Origin: Bolinopsis microptera
Lineage: Eukaryota > Ctenophora > Tentaculata > Lobata > Bolinopsidae
Length of the DNA: 64,000 bases
Reading direction: 5' to 3'
NCBI RefSeq assembly: GCF_026151205.1
Contig: NC_087079.1
Span: 11,336,635 to 11,400,634, forward strand
Below are positions 1 through 11,891 of the stretch, in pieces. A program made the translations under genes and the position numbers. The notes beneath the pieces are model-generated. The model searched no databases. It saw only the letters and a program-made list of their open reading frames with translations, and was not told where the DNA came from. Within the stretch, counting starts at the first letter, position 1; every line of letters starts with the position of its first letter.

Positions 1-1129
1 TTCGCCAACGGAATGTAAAACTGCGCCTTTTTCTCTCTACAAATGCTTAAATACCTCAATTCTGGTCAATTCTTCCATGAAACCAATAGAAAACTGACTA
101 GGTTACTGCTTTCTTCAATTTATGGACTGTCTTGATGATTGTTCAAGCATGAAATATGGTACTGAAAAGACCTTATGGGTCTTAGATTTTAATTCTTGTA
201 GTCTCTTATTTTCTTAACTTAATTCCTAAAAAATAATCATGAATTACACATGTATTATTTCACTTTCTTTTATACTTTTATGATCCAGAGATTTTTGAAA
301 AACATGGGTTCAATTCAGTCCAAACAGTATTTCAAGAAACAATTTTTGTCTCATGATGCATTAGCATGGTGGTATGGAATCTTTAATATTATATAACCAA
401 AACAAACATCACTCAATTATTTAAATGCTTATTTCATTATTTCTTTTGATCGATTAATCGCCACACAAGGAAATAATAGTAAATTTTGTTGGTCCAACGG
501 CAAATGAATTTTCAAACGTTAATATACCTCGCAATGTTTAAAAACGAATCTTGCTGGGATTAATTCTAATTCGATTTGTTGACCAAATAAAGGGCAAACA
601 TCGCGTTTCTTATTGGCACATTCATTACTAGAGTGGAGTTTGAGCTATTTCAGAAAGTTTTAAAACTGTTTATGGCTATAGTATAGAATCTATAAATTCT
701 CTGTGATTGAATCGATAAAAAAGGAGAATTTAAACCGTGGATCTTAATAATTTCTTCGTATTGATCAACTAAACTTCGATTGTTTTTGCGATGCAAATTT
801 ATTCCCCGCATGTGTCATGCACGTCAGTTGAAACCACTGGTCGGAGTGTTTGTCCATATATTGATCCAAAGTGATGTCTGATTATAAATGAAAGGGGATT
901 TTTGTATAGAAAACTCCGGATTCATTTGAATCACTAGTGGGCAAAACAAAACCGTGGAAAAAAGTTTGACGCTTAATTTGAGACCGAAATTTCGACCGGT
1001 GCATTTCGACCAATGTGCAGATTGTACACTTGTGCAAAAGTAATTAATTAGCATGACTAAAGCATACTTTAATAAGCAATAATACAGGTCTCTGTTATTT
1101 ATATCATATATTAAAATTTGGTAAAGTCT
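1..1129. other. AT-rich stretch without recognised gene
   Basis: I see no coding exon, RNA gene or repeat signature here. The only open frames are short (76 codons or fewer), low in complexity and unlike any family I know. Confidence 0.5.
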
Positions 1130-1545
1130 GTCACTTTTTTACTGAACATTACTTACAATCCGTACAAGAAGCCTGCCAAAGGATTATTTAATTGAACAAT
1201 AAATGACGAAGGTACAAACCGAACAAGGTCGAGAGAAGCAAAATTGACATTTTTGCCTACTATTAAAGTTGTACATTTTACCAATCATCCAGGTCATAAG
1301 ATATCGATGCAAAAATTCTTGTGAGTGTAGATTGTAGCTGGTGATCATATTCAACTTTTTGGAACAGGATTTCTTTCAAGTTTGAGTTTTAAGGTATGAA
1401 ATCTGGCCTCAAAAGTCTTAGTAAAATACATGTAAAAAAGGGCCAAAAATGGCAGATTTAGGGCTTAAAATGCCTATAACTCAAAAAGTGTCAGGTTTTT
1501 GAATTACTTTTACAGAACCGTAATCAGTTTGATGAAACGAAACTT
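1130..1545 (-). repeat. Dispersed repeat family A, inverted copy
   Basis: Read on the minus strand this segment matches the plus-strand copies near 2630-3130 and 4015-4375. The shared core contains GAGTTATAGGCATTTTAAGC and ends with a CTTCTTGTACGGATTGT block. It has no ORF. It lies directly outside the truncated inverted Kv copy, so it belongs to the inverted repeat architecture of the first 5 kb. Confidence 0.7.
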
Positions 1546-1565
1546 TAAGTTCCAAATTTATAATA

Positions 1566-2310
1566 CCACCTCCCTCGGGATGAACACGTTGAAAGGTGGT
1601 GCTTCCTTCCCAGTTTGATAGTAGTTAAGTATGGAATCGAAGCACGGTCTGTGTCTGTTCAAGAAGTAGGCACCCAGTTTCTCGGAGTAGTACTGTTTGC
1701 GGCGCTCCTCGTTACCGAGAAGTGTGTTTGGGTTCATGTTGATACAATTTTAAGTGGTGATAAACATTGTGCTTGATACGTTGATGTGTATCTGAAGTTA
1801 ATCATCATTATTGATGTTATAGCAATGTTTATTGTTATGAGCAAAAACAATTGTATTAATTGTTCGAAATTAGAATCCTATGCACCATCACAAAAAGGTT
1901 TTTAAAAAAGCGTTGTTTTGAATTTCTGTTTATTCCCAGCACAGTTTGAATATGTGTGTAAAATTTTATGTATTTTAACAAAGTATGTCTACAAGACTTA
2001 TGTCCTACAACTAACATGGCTCGAAAGTTTGATTAACTAACGAATTCTATTTGCATTCAAATCCCCCTCCCAATGTTGTTTACTTTATCGATGTATCCGA
2101 TGTTAATCCCACGCTAAACTGGTAGTGGTAGATACACAGGAAATCACACAGATATAACCCGCAGGAAAACTTAGTTTAACACAAGTCGCAAAATGATAAC
2201 TAACCAATGAAAACAATTTCAAACTATTCAAACTAACCAGATCATCATCAGGAACGCACTGCTCTTTCGCGTCATGGTTCTTTTCCTGATCGCACTCCTT
2301 ATCTGAGTTT
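1566..2310 (-). pseudogene. Truncated, inverted Shaker-type Kv channel copy (T1 domain only)
   Basis: On the minus strand this reproduces the first two known exons of the Kv genes further right: a 73-bp exon (2310-2238, acceptor CAG, donor GTTAGT) and the start of the T1 exon (from 1791). The T1 tetramerisation domain is recognisable by PNTLLGNEERR and the following YYSEKLGAYF. It is a pseudogene. The T1 frame contains a TAA where the other copies read a Tyr codon (ITTSY region), part of T1 is deleted between PPF and VFIPE with short homology at the junction, and similarity stops at about 1566, before S1. All transmembrane segments are absent. Its intron is shared with copies 1 and 2. The copy faces away from copy 1, making a head-to-head inverted pair. 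Confidence 0.85.
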
Positions 2311-2313
2311 CTG

Positions 2314-2480
2314 AAATAACAAATATTTTAGGATTCTTAGTTATGTGTTGAGTTTGATGTTAAGGGGGTATACACTAAAACCTTTTTTGCGGGGATCATT
2401 CGGGATTTGATTTCATATTATGAAAATATAGATAAAAATAATAAAATTTGATACATTGGACAATTTTTTAGTATCATTTA
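2314..2480. repeat. Left flank of the Kv inverted duplication
   Basis: The intron sequence beyond the inverted Kv exon (TTAGTTATGTGTTGAGTTTG, then AAGGGGGTATACAC) is the reverse complement of 4960-5087, just upstream of Kv copy 1. The inverted duplication therefore runs beyond the exons, with arms of roughly 0.9 kb (about 1566-2470 and 4960-5830) around a spacer of about 2.5 kb. Confidence 0.75.
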
Positions 2481-2629
2481 ACAAAGTATCATTTTTTAAA
2501 AAAATTATACAGAATGGTAATCAGCTTGTTAAGCCAATAAGAAAATTATGTAAGACAATTATTCTTCTAAAATCATCTATTTGGTACTAAAAGATTCGTC
2601 TTATCAAGCTGATTTCGATTCTGTGAAAA

Positions 2630-3130
2630 TTATTTTTTTAATCCTGACACTTTTTGAGTTATAGGCATTTTAAGCCTTGAATCTGCCACTTTTGGCCCTT
2701 TTAAACGATGAATTTTACTAAGTCCTTTGAGTCCAGATGTTATACCTTTAAACTCAAAATTGAGAGAAATCCTGTTCCAAAAAGTTGGATATATGATCAT
2801 CAGCTACACTCTAAAGAATTTGTGCATCGATATCTTATGACATGGGTGATTGGTAAAATGTATAACTCCAAAAAGTTGGATATGATCACCAGCTACACTC
2901 ACAAGAAATTTTGAAGCGATATCTTATGACCTGGGTGTTTGGCGAAATATACAACTTTGATAGTAGGCAAAAATATCTTTTATGCTTCTCTCGACCTTGT
3001 TTGGTCTGTAACTTCGTCATCTATTGTGTGAGAATTATATCATATTATAAAATTCTTTGACGTGCTTCTTGTACGGATTGTCAATAATGTTCAGTAAAAC
3101 AATCAGCCAAAAAACGTTTAAAATGACTGA
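2630..3130 (+). repeat. Dispersed repeat family A, plus copy with internal duplication
   Basis: Same family as 1130-1545 and 4015-4375. This copy carries an internal tandem duplication of about 100 bp: the AAAAAGTTGGATATGATCA block and its downstream sequence occur twice between about 2776 and 2945. The 68-codon ORF inside is a by-product of the repeat. Confidence 0.65.
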
Positions 3131-3289
3131 AATATCGGTATTACAGTGACAGACTTCTCAAAATTTTTAAAACTTTCCAAAAAGAAAATACTTTTTTTTT
3201 CAATGCATCACACCTTATTGTTTTTATCTATACTTTCATAATATGAAGTCAAATCCCGAATTTCGGCAAACAAGGTTTTGGTGTATGTC

Positions 3290-3460
3290 CCCTTAATTAA
3301 GGGGGAATACACCAAAACTCTCCGAAAACTGTCCAACCCAAATGACCTCATGGGAAGTTTAGTAACCATCTAGCGCACCGTTTCCACACTAAAAAATTGT
3401 TTTTGAGGATTCCCATTTATTTAATCGAGCATTTCCTGGTCAAAGTTCATTGTTCGGGAA
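3290..3460 (-). repeat. Short dispersed repeat family B
   Basis: The reverse complement of this segment (GGAAATGCTCGATTA, CCTCAAAAACAATTTTTT, GGTGCGCTAGAT) recurs at 12910-13060, just upstream of Kv copy 2. Its edge has the AAGGGGGTATACACC-type motif also found beside Kv copies 1 and 3. It therefore marks duplication breakpoints at the Kv loci. Confidence 0.65.
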
Positions 3461-4014
3461 AGCACAATTTGTTTCATGGAGAGGCTATAAAATCATCATT
3501 TCTTGTGGTATCGAGCTGAAACTTTGCAAGAAGTTTATTCATATCTAGTTCAAGATGTGTGTAAAATTTTGATATCGTGTCTGAAAAGGCTGCGTTAAAA
3601 AAAGAAAAACAATCGACAATTTTACATTTCAGGCTTGTTTTGACCAAAAATTCCGTCAAGGACCATCGGATTGTTTTGATGCTTGACATAAAATTGTTCT
3701 CTGAATTCTGACGCAGTGTTTGATGCCCTCAAAAATTTGTTTATTCAACTGAAAAGTTAATCTTTTGCACTTCAAAGCCAAACAACAAATTTAGGCATAT
3801 CTTTCGTTTATAACATTTATAGATTTTTCTAAAATTTCGATAGAAATGTGCTAAAAACCTTTAGAAGAGTGCAAAGTAACTGCAACTAGCATATTTATAT
3901 AATATGAGTTACGAATGACACAACACCCTAAAATGCTTCTTTTTAAATTTATGGGAGAAATTGTAATTTTTTGGCTTTGCAGATAATAGGGTGTGATAAT
4001 AGCTGATTATGATT
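3461..4014. other. AT-rich spacer, nothing recognised
   Basis: This is the spacer between the Kv inverted arms. It contains only short spurious ORFs and no recognisable repeat core. Confidence 0.4.
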
Positions 4015-4375
4015 CGGTAATCGGTAAAAATGATTTCAAAAACTGAGACTTTTTGAGTTATAGGCATTTTAAGCCCTAAATCTGCCATTTTTGGCCCTTT
4101 TTTACATGAATTTTGCTAAGACCTTAGAGGCCCGATTTCATACCTTAAAACTCAAAATTGACAGAAATCCTGTACCAAAAAGTTGGATATGATCACCAGC
4201 TACACTCAAAAGAATTTTTGCATCGATATCTTATGACCTGGGTGATTGGAAAAATATACAACTTTGATAGTAGGCAAAAATATCAATTTTGCTTCTCTCG
4301 ACCTTGTTCGGTTTGTTACTTCGTCATTTATTGTTCAATTATATAATCCTTTGGAGGGCTTCTTGTACGGATTGT
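4015..4375 (+). repeat. Dispersed repeat family A, second plus copy
   Basis: Nearly collinear with 2630-3110, without the internal duplication. It carries the GAGTTATAGGCATTTTAAGC core and ends with the CTTCTTGTACGGATTG block. Non-coding. Confidence 0.7.
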
Positions 4376-5087
4376 AGGGACTACGGGTGGAAGATGAATA
4401 ATCAAATTCCAACAGCATCGTGTTCCCTTCATTTTACTGATTCCGGGAAGCATTGTCTTTACGCCCCATCATACTGTAGAATGAGATATCGTTCATTTAA
4501 AATTGGGTAATTATAGGCCTGTCAAGGATTGCAGCCCAATTAAAAGCTGATAAATTGCAGCTACTTGTGCCATATAAGGGATAACTGAGGTCACCTGACA
4601 TTCGGTCCTATCATATCACCGCTAATCCTATCACGTGACCTTGGTTCGTAAATCCTCGAGCACGCGATCACATTCGTAACATGGCGTATGCCAACTAGGA
4701 TATTTTGTGACGTCACCAGAGCTCTAATAATCACCAGAGCACTAATTGAACAGGCCTTACATGAGATGATATAGTGTATCGCGTGTAATTGGATCCAATT
4801 ACACATTACTTACAATCCGTAACAGATTGTAAGTAATTTTCAGTAACAAAATCAGCCAAAAAACATTCAATATGACTAAATTATCGGTATTTCAGTGACA
4901 GACTAGACCAAATTTAAAAAAGTTTCCAAAAAGAATTTTTTTTTCGAAATTGCGTAAATTGAAAATTGTTCAATGTATCAAATTTTATTATTTTTCATCT
5001 TATCCCGGCAAAAAAGGTTTTGGTGTACACCCCCTTAACATCAAACTCAACACATAACTAAGAATCCTAAAATATTTGTTATTTCAG
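4376..5087. other. Spacer and upstream flank of Kv copy 1
   Basis: The stretch 4376-4805 is unique in the window and holds no gene I can support. From about 4806 the sequence resembles the 3' edge of repeat family A (3070-3200). From about 4960 it is the right arm of the Kv inverted duplication, leading into the intron before the first visible Kv exon. Confidence 0.5.
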
Positions 5088-6703
5088 AAACTCGGATAAG
5101 GAGTGCGATCCGGAAAAGAACCATGAAGTGAAAGAGCAGTGCGTTCCTGATGATGATCTGGTTAGTTTGAATAGTTTGAAATTGTTTTCATTGGTTAGTT
5201 TTCATTTTACGACTTGTGTTAAACTAAGTTCTCCTGCGGGTTATTTCTGTGTGATTTCCTGTGTATCTACCACTACCAGTTTAGCATGGGATTAACATCG
5301 GATACATCGATAAAGTAAACAACATTGGGAGGGGGATTTGAATGCAAATAAAATTTGTTAGTTAATCAAACTTTCGAGCCATGTTAGTTGTAGAACATAA
5401 GTCTTGTAGACATACTTTGTTAAAATACATAAAGTGTTACACACATATTCAAACTGTGTTGGGAACAAACAGAAAGTCAAAACAGCGTTTTTTTAAAGAC
5501 ATATTTGTGATGGTGCTGAGGATTTTAAATTCGTACAAATACAATTGTTTTTGCTCATAACAATTAACATTGCTATTACATCAATAATGATGATTAACTT
5601 CAGGTGAACATCAACGTATCAGGCACGATGTATATCACCAGTTACACTTGTCTCAATATGTTCCCAAACACACTTCTCGGTAACGAGGAGCGCCGCAAAC
5701 AGTACTACTCCGAGAAACTGGATGCCTACTTCTTCAACAGACACAGACCGTGCTTCGATTCCATACTTAACTACTATCAAACTGGAAAGGAAGCGCCACC
5801 GTTAAACGTTGATCCGGACGTGTATGCAAAAGAGAAGGAGTTTTTTGGCATAAAGAAAGAACGTGAAGTGGCAGTGTTCATCCCCGAAGGAGGTGGGTCA
5901 GATGGGATAGATTGTGTTAATTCTTGCAGGATGAAGGTTCACAATTTCTTACAAGACCCAAGATCGTCCTCCTTAGCTGCTGTTTGGCATGGTTTTGATA
6001 TAATTTTCATCTGTATATCTATAGCATTATGGTTCTTGAAAGTGAAAAGGCCTATGAAGATCATTTCACGAACAAGAAAAAAACGTCTTCCTACTACAAA
6101 CCTCTGTTTATCGTTAACTGCATAATCATGGGATTCTTCACCACTGACTTTATGGTCCGGCTTGTAACCTGGCCGAGCCTCCTGGACTTCTGGAAAAATC
6201 TGTTCAACGTGTTGGACATTCTATCTATTCTGCCTTTTTATGTCAATTTAATGGTGGATGACAATACCGATAGCGACATAGCGGGTGAGGATAATAAGCA
6301 GCACTACGTCGTTCTGAGGGTCTGCCGAATCTTCAGGATCGTGCGAATATTCAAGTTTGTAAGACACTCCCGAGATCTTTTAATCATCATGAAGGCTGTG
6401 AGCAACGCCAAACGGGAGCTTATCCTTCTTATATGCTTGCTCTTTATTTTTGTCATCACATTCGGAAGTATTATGTACTACATCGAGGCTGACGCCAACG
6501 AAGATTTTAATTCCATTATGAAGAGTTGTTGGTGGGTGATTGTTACCATTACGACCGTGGGATATGGTGACATGTATCCAGTGAGTGTAGGTGGTAAGCT
6601 CTTCGGTGGATTCGTCCTCACCCTCGGAATCGTCTTCCTGGCCCTGCCGATGACCATCATTGTATCCAAATTTAGTTTTGTTTACGAGAGGGAAAAGATG
6701 TAA
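5088..6703 (+). pseudogene. Shaker-type voltage-gated K+ channel, copy 1, one-base frameshift in S1
   Basis: Two exons are visible: 5088-5160 (ends PDDDL, donor GTTAGT) and 5604-6703. The protein has T1 (FPNTLLG, YFFNRH), S1-S3, an S4 with Arg/Lys at every third position (RVCRIFRIVRIFKFVRHSR), S5, the selectivity filter TTVGYGD and S6, then stops at YEREKM. T1 lacks the HxxxxxC...CC zinc motif of Shab/Shal/Shaw channels, so this is Shaker (Kv1) class. At about 6026-6028 copy 2 has three T and this copy has two (GCATTATGG versus GCATTTATGG). The frame breaks within S1, leaving a 173-codon T1 frame and an overlapping 224-codon S2-S6 frame. It is either a young pseudogene or a homopolymer sequencing error. 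The start codon lies in an upstream exon I could not find. A possible poly(A) signal AATAAA is at 7203-7208. Confidence 0.9.
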
Positions 6704-8154
6704 ACGGTTAAAATGTGTTTAACTGCACGAACAGCATATCTTTAACACGCAATGGAGGAATAGCCATGTCACACGACAGATTAGGAAGAAAAGTCAGATG
6801 TAAAAGAGCCTTGAAACGAGAAGGAAAAACTTGTCTCCAAGGACAGATCCGTCAACAGAGGTGACAATAATCCAAGTTAATTAATTATAAGAATCGAAGT
6901 GTTACAGTTTCAGCGAAGCTCATATATATCAACTGTGATATACAAATAAATAATTTTCTATATAGAATTTTGCAATTTTTTATTCGTGCATTGATGTCCG
7001 CAATTCTGAAAGCAAGCGTGAAATTTGTACGATGTGATTTAGGGAATATTTGCGGAAGAAATGCTTTGCTGCGTTTAGACAATTGGACTAAGTGTTACGT
7101 GCTAAGTTCTTATTTATAATTAGTTCGAAGGAAAGACAGAGCGACCACGTATTTTGACGCTCAAATATAGTAATGTCTTGTAGTTTTGCAGGAAATTATT
7201 GCAATAAAAATGCATCTTTACTACATTCACTCGCCACAGGGATTAAGTGATGAATTCTTTAGATTTTCTTACACTCCTTCGGAATATGTTTTTATGTTTT
7301 ACTCAGTCTGTTAAACGTGGTATAAACCTAATTAGAGTACAATGAAAAGGCACGCGCATGTGCGTGTGATCCTTTTGCTGCTAGGTGAGTGGCGAGTGCA
7401 CGTGCATTGTAATGTTTATAAATATAATTGTATTGTAATTATGTTTATACTACTATAAGGTAGTTGGCACTACTTCAGGCTAAATGGAATAATATGTCAC
7501 ATGTATTGTTGATATTGGGTGCAATGACAGGTCACACGTTGTGAGAACGTCACTGTCATTAGTTGACTATAGTTTTTACACGTTTTTTCCAATTGTTTCC
7601 AAATAATTACTATTTCTTGGATTGGCACTCCGCACTTATGTATTCCGATGCGAATCTTATTTAATTGATTCGGGAATTCAACAGTATTATCGTGCATCTG
7701 AAAATTACGAGGGTTAAGTTTAAGTCTTGAACGTAAATTATTTCTGTTTCAAGCTTAAGTATTAAGAATCTATTAATTCGTATTTTTAAAAAGTTGAAAA
7801 AATGTGGTATTCATAAATACCAAATTTAGAGTATCTTTTACATTTTATGAATAGCAACTACAAATGATTGAAATGACGTGAAACGTGAAAAAAGCGATTT
7901 GTAGAAACTTTGAAATTTGGTATTCATGAGTGCCAAATTTGTTAAACTTTTTATAAATACAGCTTATTATGTATTAGATTTTTAAACACCTACATAATAA
8001 ATGATATACGCTTGCTTTTCTTTATAGGTTCTTACAGTTACATTATATCACAATGCTGTTTAAGGATTCACATTTTATTACTTGTAATTATAATTTGTAA
8101 TTTGTAAAGTTCGTAGATTCCTCTACAGGGTCATCGAATAGTTCGACCGCCCTT
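6704..8154. other. 3' flank of Kv copy 1, shared with copy 2
   Basis: This corresponds to 14782-16560 downstream of Kv copy 2, so it is part of the segmental duplication. It holds a putative poly(A) signal (7203-7208) and no independent gene. Short inverted blocks such as GGTATTCATAAATACCAAATT (about 7805-7826) recur in the copy-2 flank. Confidence 0.6.
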
Positions 8155-8400
8155 GTTTTACAGTACACTACATTGTAGATGTTCTGAAGGAGTATCCTAA
8201 GATTCTTGATCTTTTGGCACAGGCACCCCTCCTCATTTAACCCTCAATCAAGTTTCCTATCATTCGGCTGAGTCGACCGAGGAGATCGCATAGATCCAAT
8301 GAATCCTTAGCTACTCCCTAGACTGAGTGAAACTGGGATTCGAACCCTGAACCTTCTGTACAGAAGGCGGAAGCTCTAACCACTAGGCCACCCAGCCAGT
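8155..8400 (-). mobile_element. tRNA-derived SINE (family 1)
   Basis: On the minus strand the element starts with a tRNA-like head: box A-like TGGCCTAGTGGTTAGA and box B GGGTTCGAATCCC, followed by a non-tRNA body. The anticodon arm has decayed, so this is a SINE, not a functional tRNA gene. The body shares the block ACTCAGCCGAAT...GGGTTAAATGAGGAG with the SINE at 18420-18740, which has a different head. It is absent from the paralogous position near 16550, so it inserted after the segmental duplication (or was lost there). Confidence 0.8.
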
Positions 8401-9600
8401 TCAAACATTATAAGATTGAATTAATGATATAAAGATCATTCAAAATGTTTATTAAAAATGTACAAAAGCCAAAAAATAAAAACTTCACAATTTAAAATGG
8501 CAAGTAAAAGCAAAATATGGTTATTAATAATAATACAATTACAAAAAAGCTGATATATTTTATTCGAATAGCATATGAAATTGAGGTATCAACTTCTTTA
8601 TTGTCAGTAGTAAAAGTAGAATAATAATTTTCAATTTTGCGAGTAACAGTTTCACATACTTCGTTATTACTTCATCACTTGCATCGTTGCCTGCAAAAAG
8701 TTATAATTGAATATTGAGCAATCTCATTTATTCATGATTTCATGTTACTGGTGAACGCCATATTCTAGAATCTATTCCACAGAGTCTACGCCGCCATTCA
8801 TTTCATTTAGGAGTCTATCTTTGAATTTAATTATTTCACCGCTTAGCTTTTGCGACGAACGAACAACTTACACTGCCCGACTCCGTCACAGAAAGATTTG
8901 TTTTGGATGCAGTAAAAGTTGTCTAGACACCGGGAATATCCAAGAGAGCATCGGAGTTTGTATTTTGTACCTGGGTTCCTCACCTGAAAAGAAAATTACT
9001 CTTTGTTTGAGAAGTTAACTCTATGAACTTCAAATAACTTGGTATAATTCATATATTTTACTTGTACAACATATGACATATAATTATAAGGGAGGACGCA
9101 CAATTAAATATAGTGTTGCACTGCAACTGTCACCAACATATTCAACCAATGTTGGCAGAAGTACAAGTTGGTGGCAGTAACAAACTGCCACCTGCATAGC
9201 CTGCGCTGCACTGCATGAATACCAAAATAGGAAACATCAAGATAGGAAATATAATGGTTGTTATCTTATTCTTAAATGTTTTCAAAAAAGATGATCAATT
9301 GTCTATGCAAGTGTTATTTGTTGAATAAAAATAAAATTATTAGTTTTTAAGCTGGTGAAATGTTAACAAGACCTGGTTGAAGGTAAGCCTAAGGTTGATA
9401 TTATTGTCTCTGCTTTCCTTTCCAGTCATCATGATAATGACAGCCAGATCATGTTTATTTTTAAACCCAACGACGGTTTCAACTTCAAGGGAGATATTAC
9501 CAGTCCACTGAGCCAGCATATGGTTGGGCTCTTACTAATTCGTTCGCCCAAAAATTATCACATGACTTTGGGTTTTATAGTTTTGCAGCCGAACAAAACG

Positions 9601-9712
9601 GTTTTACATAAACCTTAATCCCAATTCCCAACCCTAACCCTAACCATAACCCCGAAGCTATCCAAAACCCTAACCACAACCCTAACCCTAACGGTAACCC
9701 GAGCCCTAAACA
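9601..9712 (+). repeat. Telomere-like CCCTAA interstitial patch 1
   Basis: Degenerate CCCTAA/AACCCTAACC repeats lie within a dispersed element whose left part (CTTACTAATTCGTTCGCCCA to TTTACATAAACC) recurs at 61977-62060. The 84-codon minus-strand ORF here with Gly-Leu repeats is just translated repeat. Confidence 0.8.
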
Positions 9713-9727
9713 ATCGAATTCGTGTTT

Positions 9728-10103
9728 ATCTATACTATAATTTAAACTTGACGAAATTTCCCCGGCAACGGGGACATAGAAGAAAAAACACCGAAAATCG
9801 ACCTCAAAATGACCCTCTGGTGAAATCAAACCCAGCTCGCAAATGGAGTTGAAACCTCGCCATTTTTAGCAGGGTTGTAGAAAAAGGATAGGAATAGGCT
9901 ATAGCATTCTTAGAATTTTGATTTAGGCTTTAGATTTTTTATAATTAACGTCGGAAGTGAGGTAAAATAACCGTTAGAATAATGTCGTTATTTTAGCAAA
10001 GGTTTACTGCGCTGTTGCGTAGCAACGTTAAAATGCACGTGCGCGAGCAAAAACATCTTAACTACGCGCGTTGTTATGCTGTATGCTACGTCATAATTTC
10101 AAA
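9728..10103 (+). repeat. 376-bp inverted-repeat arm, left copy
   Basis: The outer end begins ATCTATACTATAATTTAAAC. The arm is the reverse complement of 11892-12267 over its whole length, and I found a single mismatch by eye (GCATTC versus GCATTT). The arms have equal length and sharp ends. There is no ORF of note. Confidence 0.9.
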
Positions 10104-11891
10104 ACTAGCTCACATTTACGCTCACGCTATGACTTATATTCATAACTTTGGTTGTGATTGGTATTTTTTGATGCGGTAAAAAGTATCGTTTTGGGAATCC
10201 GAATACTAACAACGCTGTCGCCATTGTTAGATAAATTCCATTATGTCTACAGTATAACAGAGCTATATGATGAAGAGAAATTAAAACATAACTGATTTTT
10301 AAAATTTCCTCGAACAAAGCTTTGTCAAGAACACACGATCCTAAGGATATCTTGGTGCTGTCAAGTCGGGGCAATATTGCAAAGAATCCCGTGTTCAAGG
10401 ATTGTCTTCATAACTAGCTATTACTTATTTTCATAGCAATCAATTTTCATATAATAATTTCATATAATGATAATAATTTTGAATTAACATTTTGTCAACC
10501 TACGTAAATATCCATTTATTAACCTATTTGATTTAGGATCTAAAGTCATTTGATAGATTATGTCATTTTACCAATTTCATTCAGCACAAATTTCCTTTTT
10601 TATTTATCACAATTCTTTCATACGTAAAAACTTCAATTTGAACAGATCTATCAAATGAGACGATGAGGGACCTGACATTTACCGAAATGATTCAAATGTG
10701 TAATTCATATATTTTCAGTGAAGCAGGGTTCGGGAACTAAAGCATATTTGTTGGATTGTTTGACCATTGACTAGCGATGACCGATAAATACCTATATATA
10801 TTTATAACTTTGGTTGTGATTGAAATTTTTTGATGCGGTAAAAAGTATTGTTTTGGGGCTATATGATGAAAAGAAATTAAAACATAACTGATGCTTAAAA
10901 TTTCCTCGAACAAAGCTTTCGACTAGCGGCGGGTTTCTAGTGGCTTATAACTTAGCCTGTCACGTGACAAAAACAGTTTTTTGCCCATAGCTCTCCAGGG
11001 AAGCATTTTTACCCTACGTCGTGGGGGGGGGGGGCTGATTCGGAATCAGCGTCCAAAAATACACCGATCAAGATCGCTGTTACATCCTCAGGGCCTTAAC
11101 ACAAGAATTTTCTTAAAATTAAAATTTGGGCGAGTGATTTAGTGGGACTGGGAGCGATTTGGTTGTAGTCATGAGTCAGGTGGAGTGCCATCATAAATCG
11201 TAATGAACGAGCGTGCTTATAGTTATAAATATAAATCACTCTACAGTCGATCTTCGAGATTGTTCTAAAGGGACCCCCAATAGTTGTAATCAACTTCAAT
11301 CGATGTATTTTCGGACGTTGATTCCGAATCACCCCCCATGACATAGGGTCAAAATGCTCCCCTGACGAGATATTGGCGAAAAACTGTCTCGATCACGTGA
11401 TATGACCGTATAAGGAAGTTAGTCTAATTTCTCGTTAGGGTTAGGGTTTCAGCATATGCTTTTGCTAAGGATTGGGTAAGGGTTAGGGTCGGGATCAGAT
11501 TAGAGGGTTAGGGTTTCGAATAGTCGTACAGGACCAGCTAGAGAACGGGTTGAAAAAGTCACGTGACAGTCGAGTGTAGAGTGATTAATCATTATCCCGT
11601 AATGAAGCTGTTCGCATTCAAATATGAATATTTTATACCTGAAAGCGGTGGTTCGGAAGTCAGAACCTAGCGGATTTAGGAAAGAGCAACAAATACATTT
11701 TTTTAGTTTTACCTGGCAATCCCAGGCTCGGTGTTTATAAACAAACGTTAAAAATATGGCAGATTGACAGGCTGAGCGCTACCCAGTTATAAACGCGCCT
11801 GATCAGCTGTTGTATCACGTGGTGACCCCCACGGTCGCTTCACTATAGTGTCTATAGTGTCTTCGACGATACAGGGGGAGCCGCGCACGAA
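10104..11891. other. Sequence between the 376-bp inverted arms
   Basis: This stretch is mixed. A block of about 120-190 bp (TATAACTTTGGTTGTGATTG...AAATTTCCTCGAACAAAGCT) occurs at 10138-10325 and again at 10800-10918. At 10950-11160 there is a dispersed repeat with CCTGTCACGTGAC and CTCTCCAGGGAAGCATTTT. Fragments of the protease CUB exon lie at about 11160-11205 and 11599-11634, with CUB intron sequence to about 11800. A G-run sits at 11024-11033. There is no independent gene. Confidence 0.6.
11430..11520 (-). repeat. Telomere-like TTAGGG patch 2
   Basis: GTTAGGGTTAGGG-type degenerate repeats, next to a CACGTGA-containing dispersed repeat as in the other patches (9601, 58380, 62055). Confidence 0.7.

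Noticed and set aside
8821-9018. Plus-strand ORF of 65 codons
   Set aside because: It is antisense to the LDLa exon of the protease remnant; only the minus-strand frame has the cysteine pattern.
9575-9829. Minus-strand ORF rich in Gly-Leu
   Set aside because: It translates the CCCTAA-type repeats and part of the 376-bp arm.
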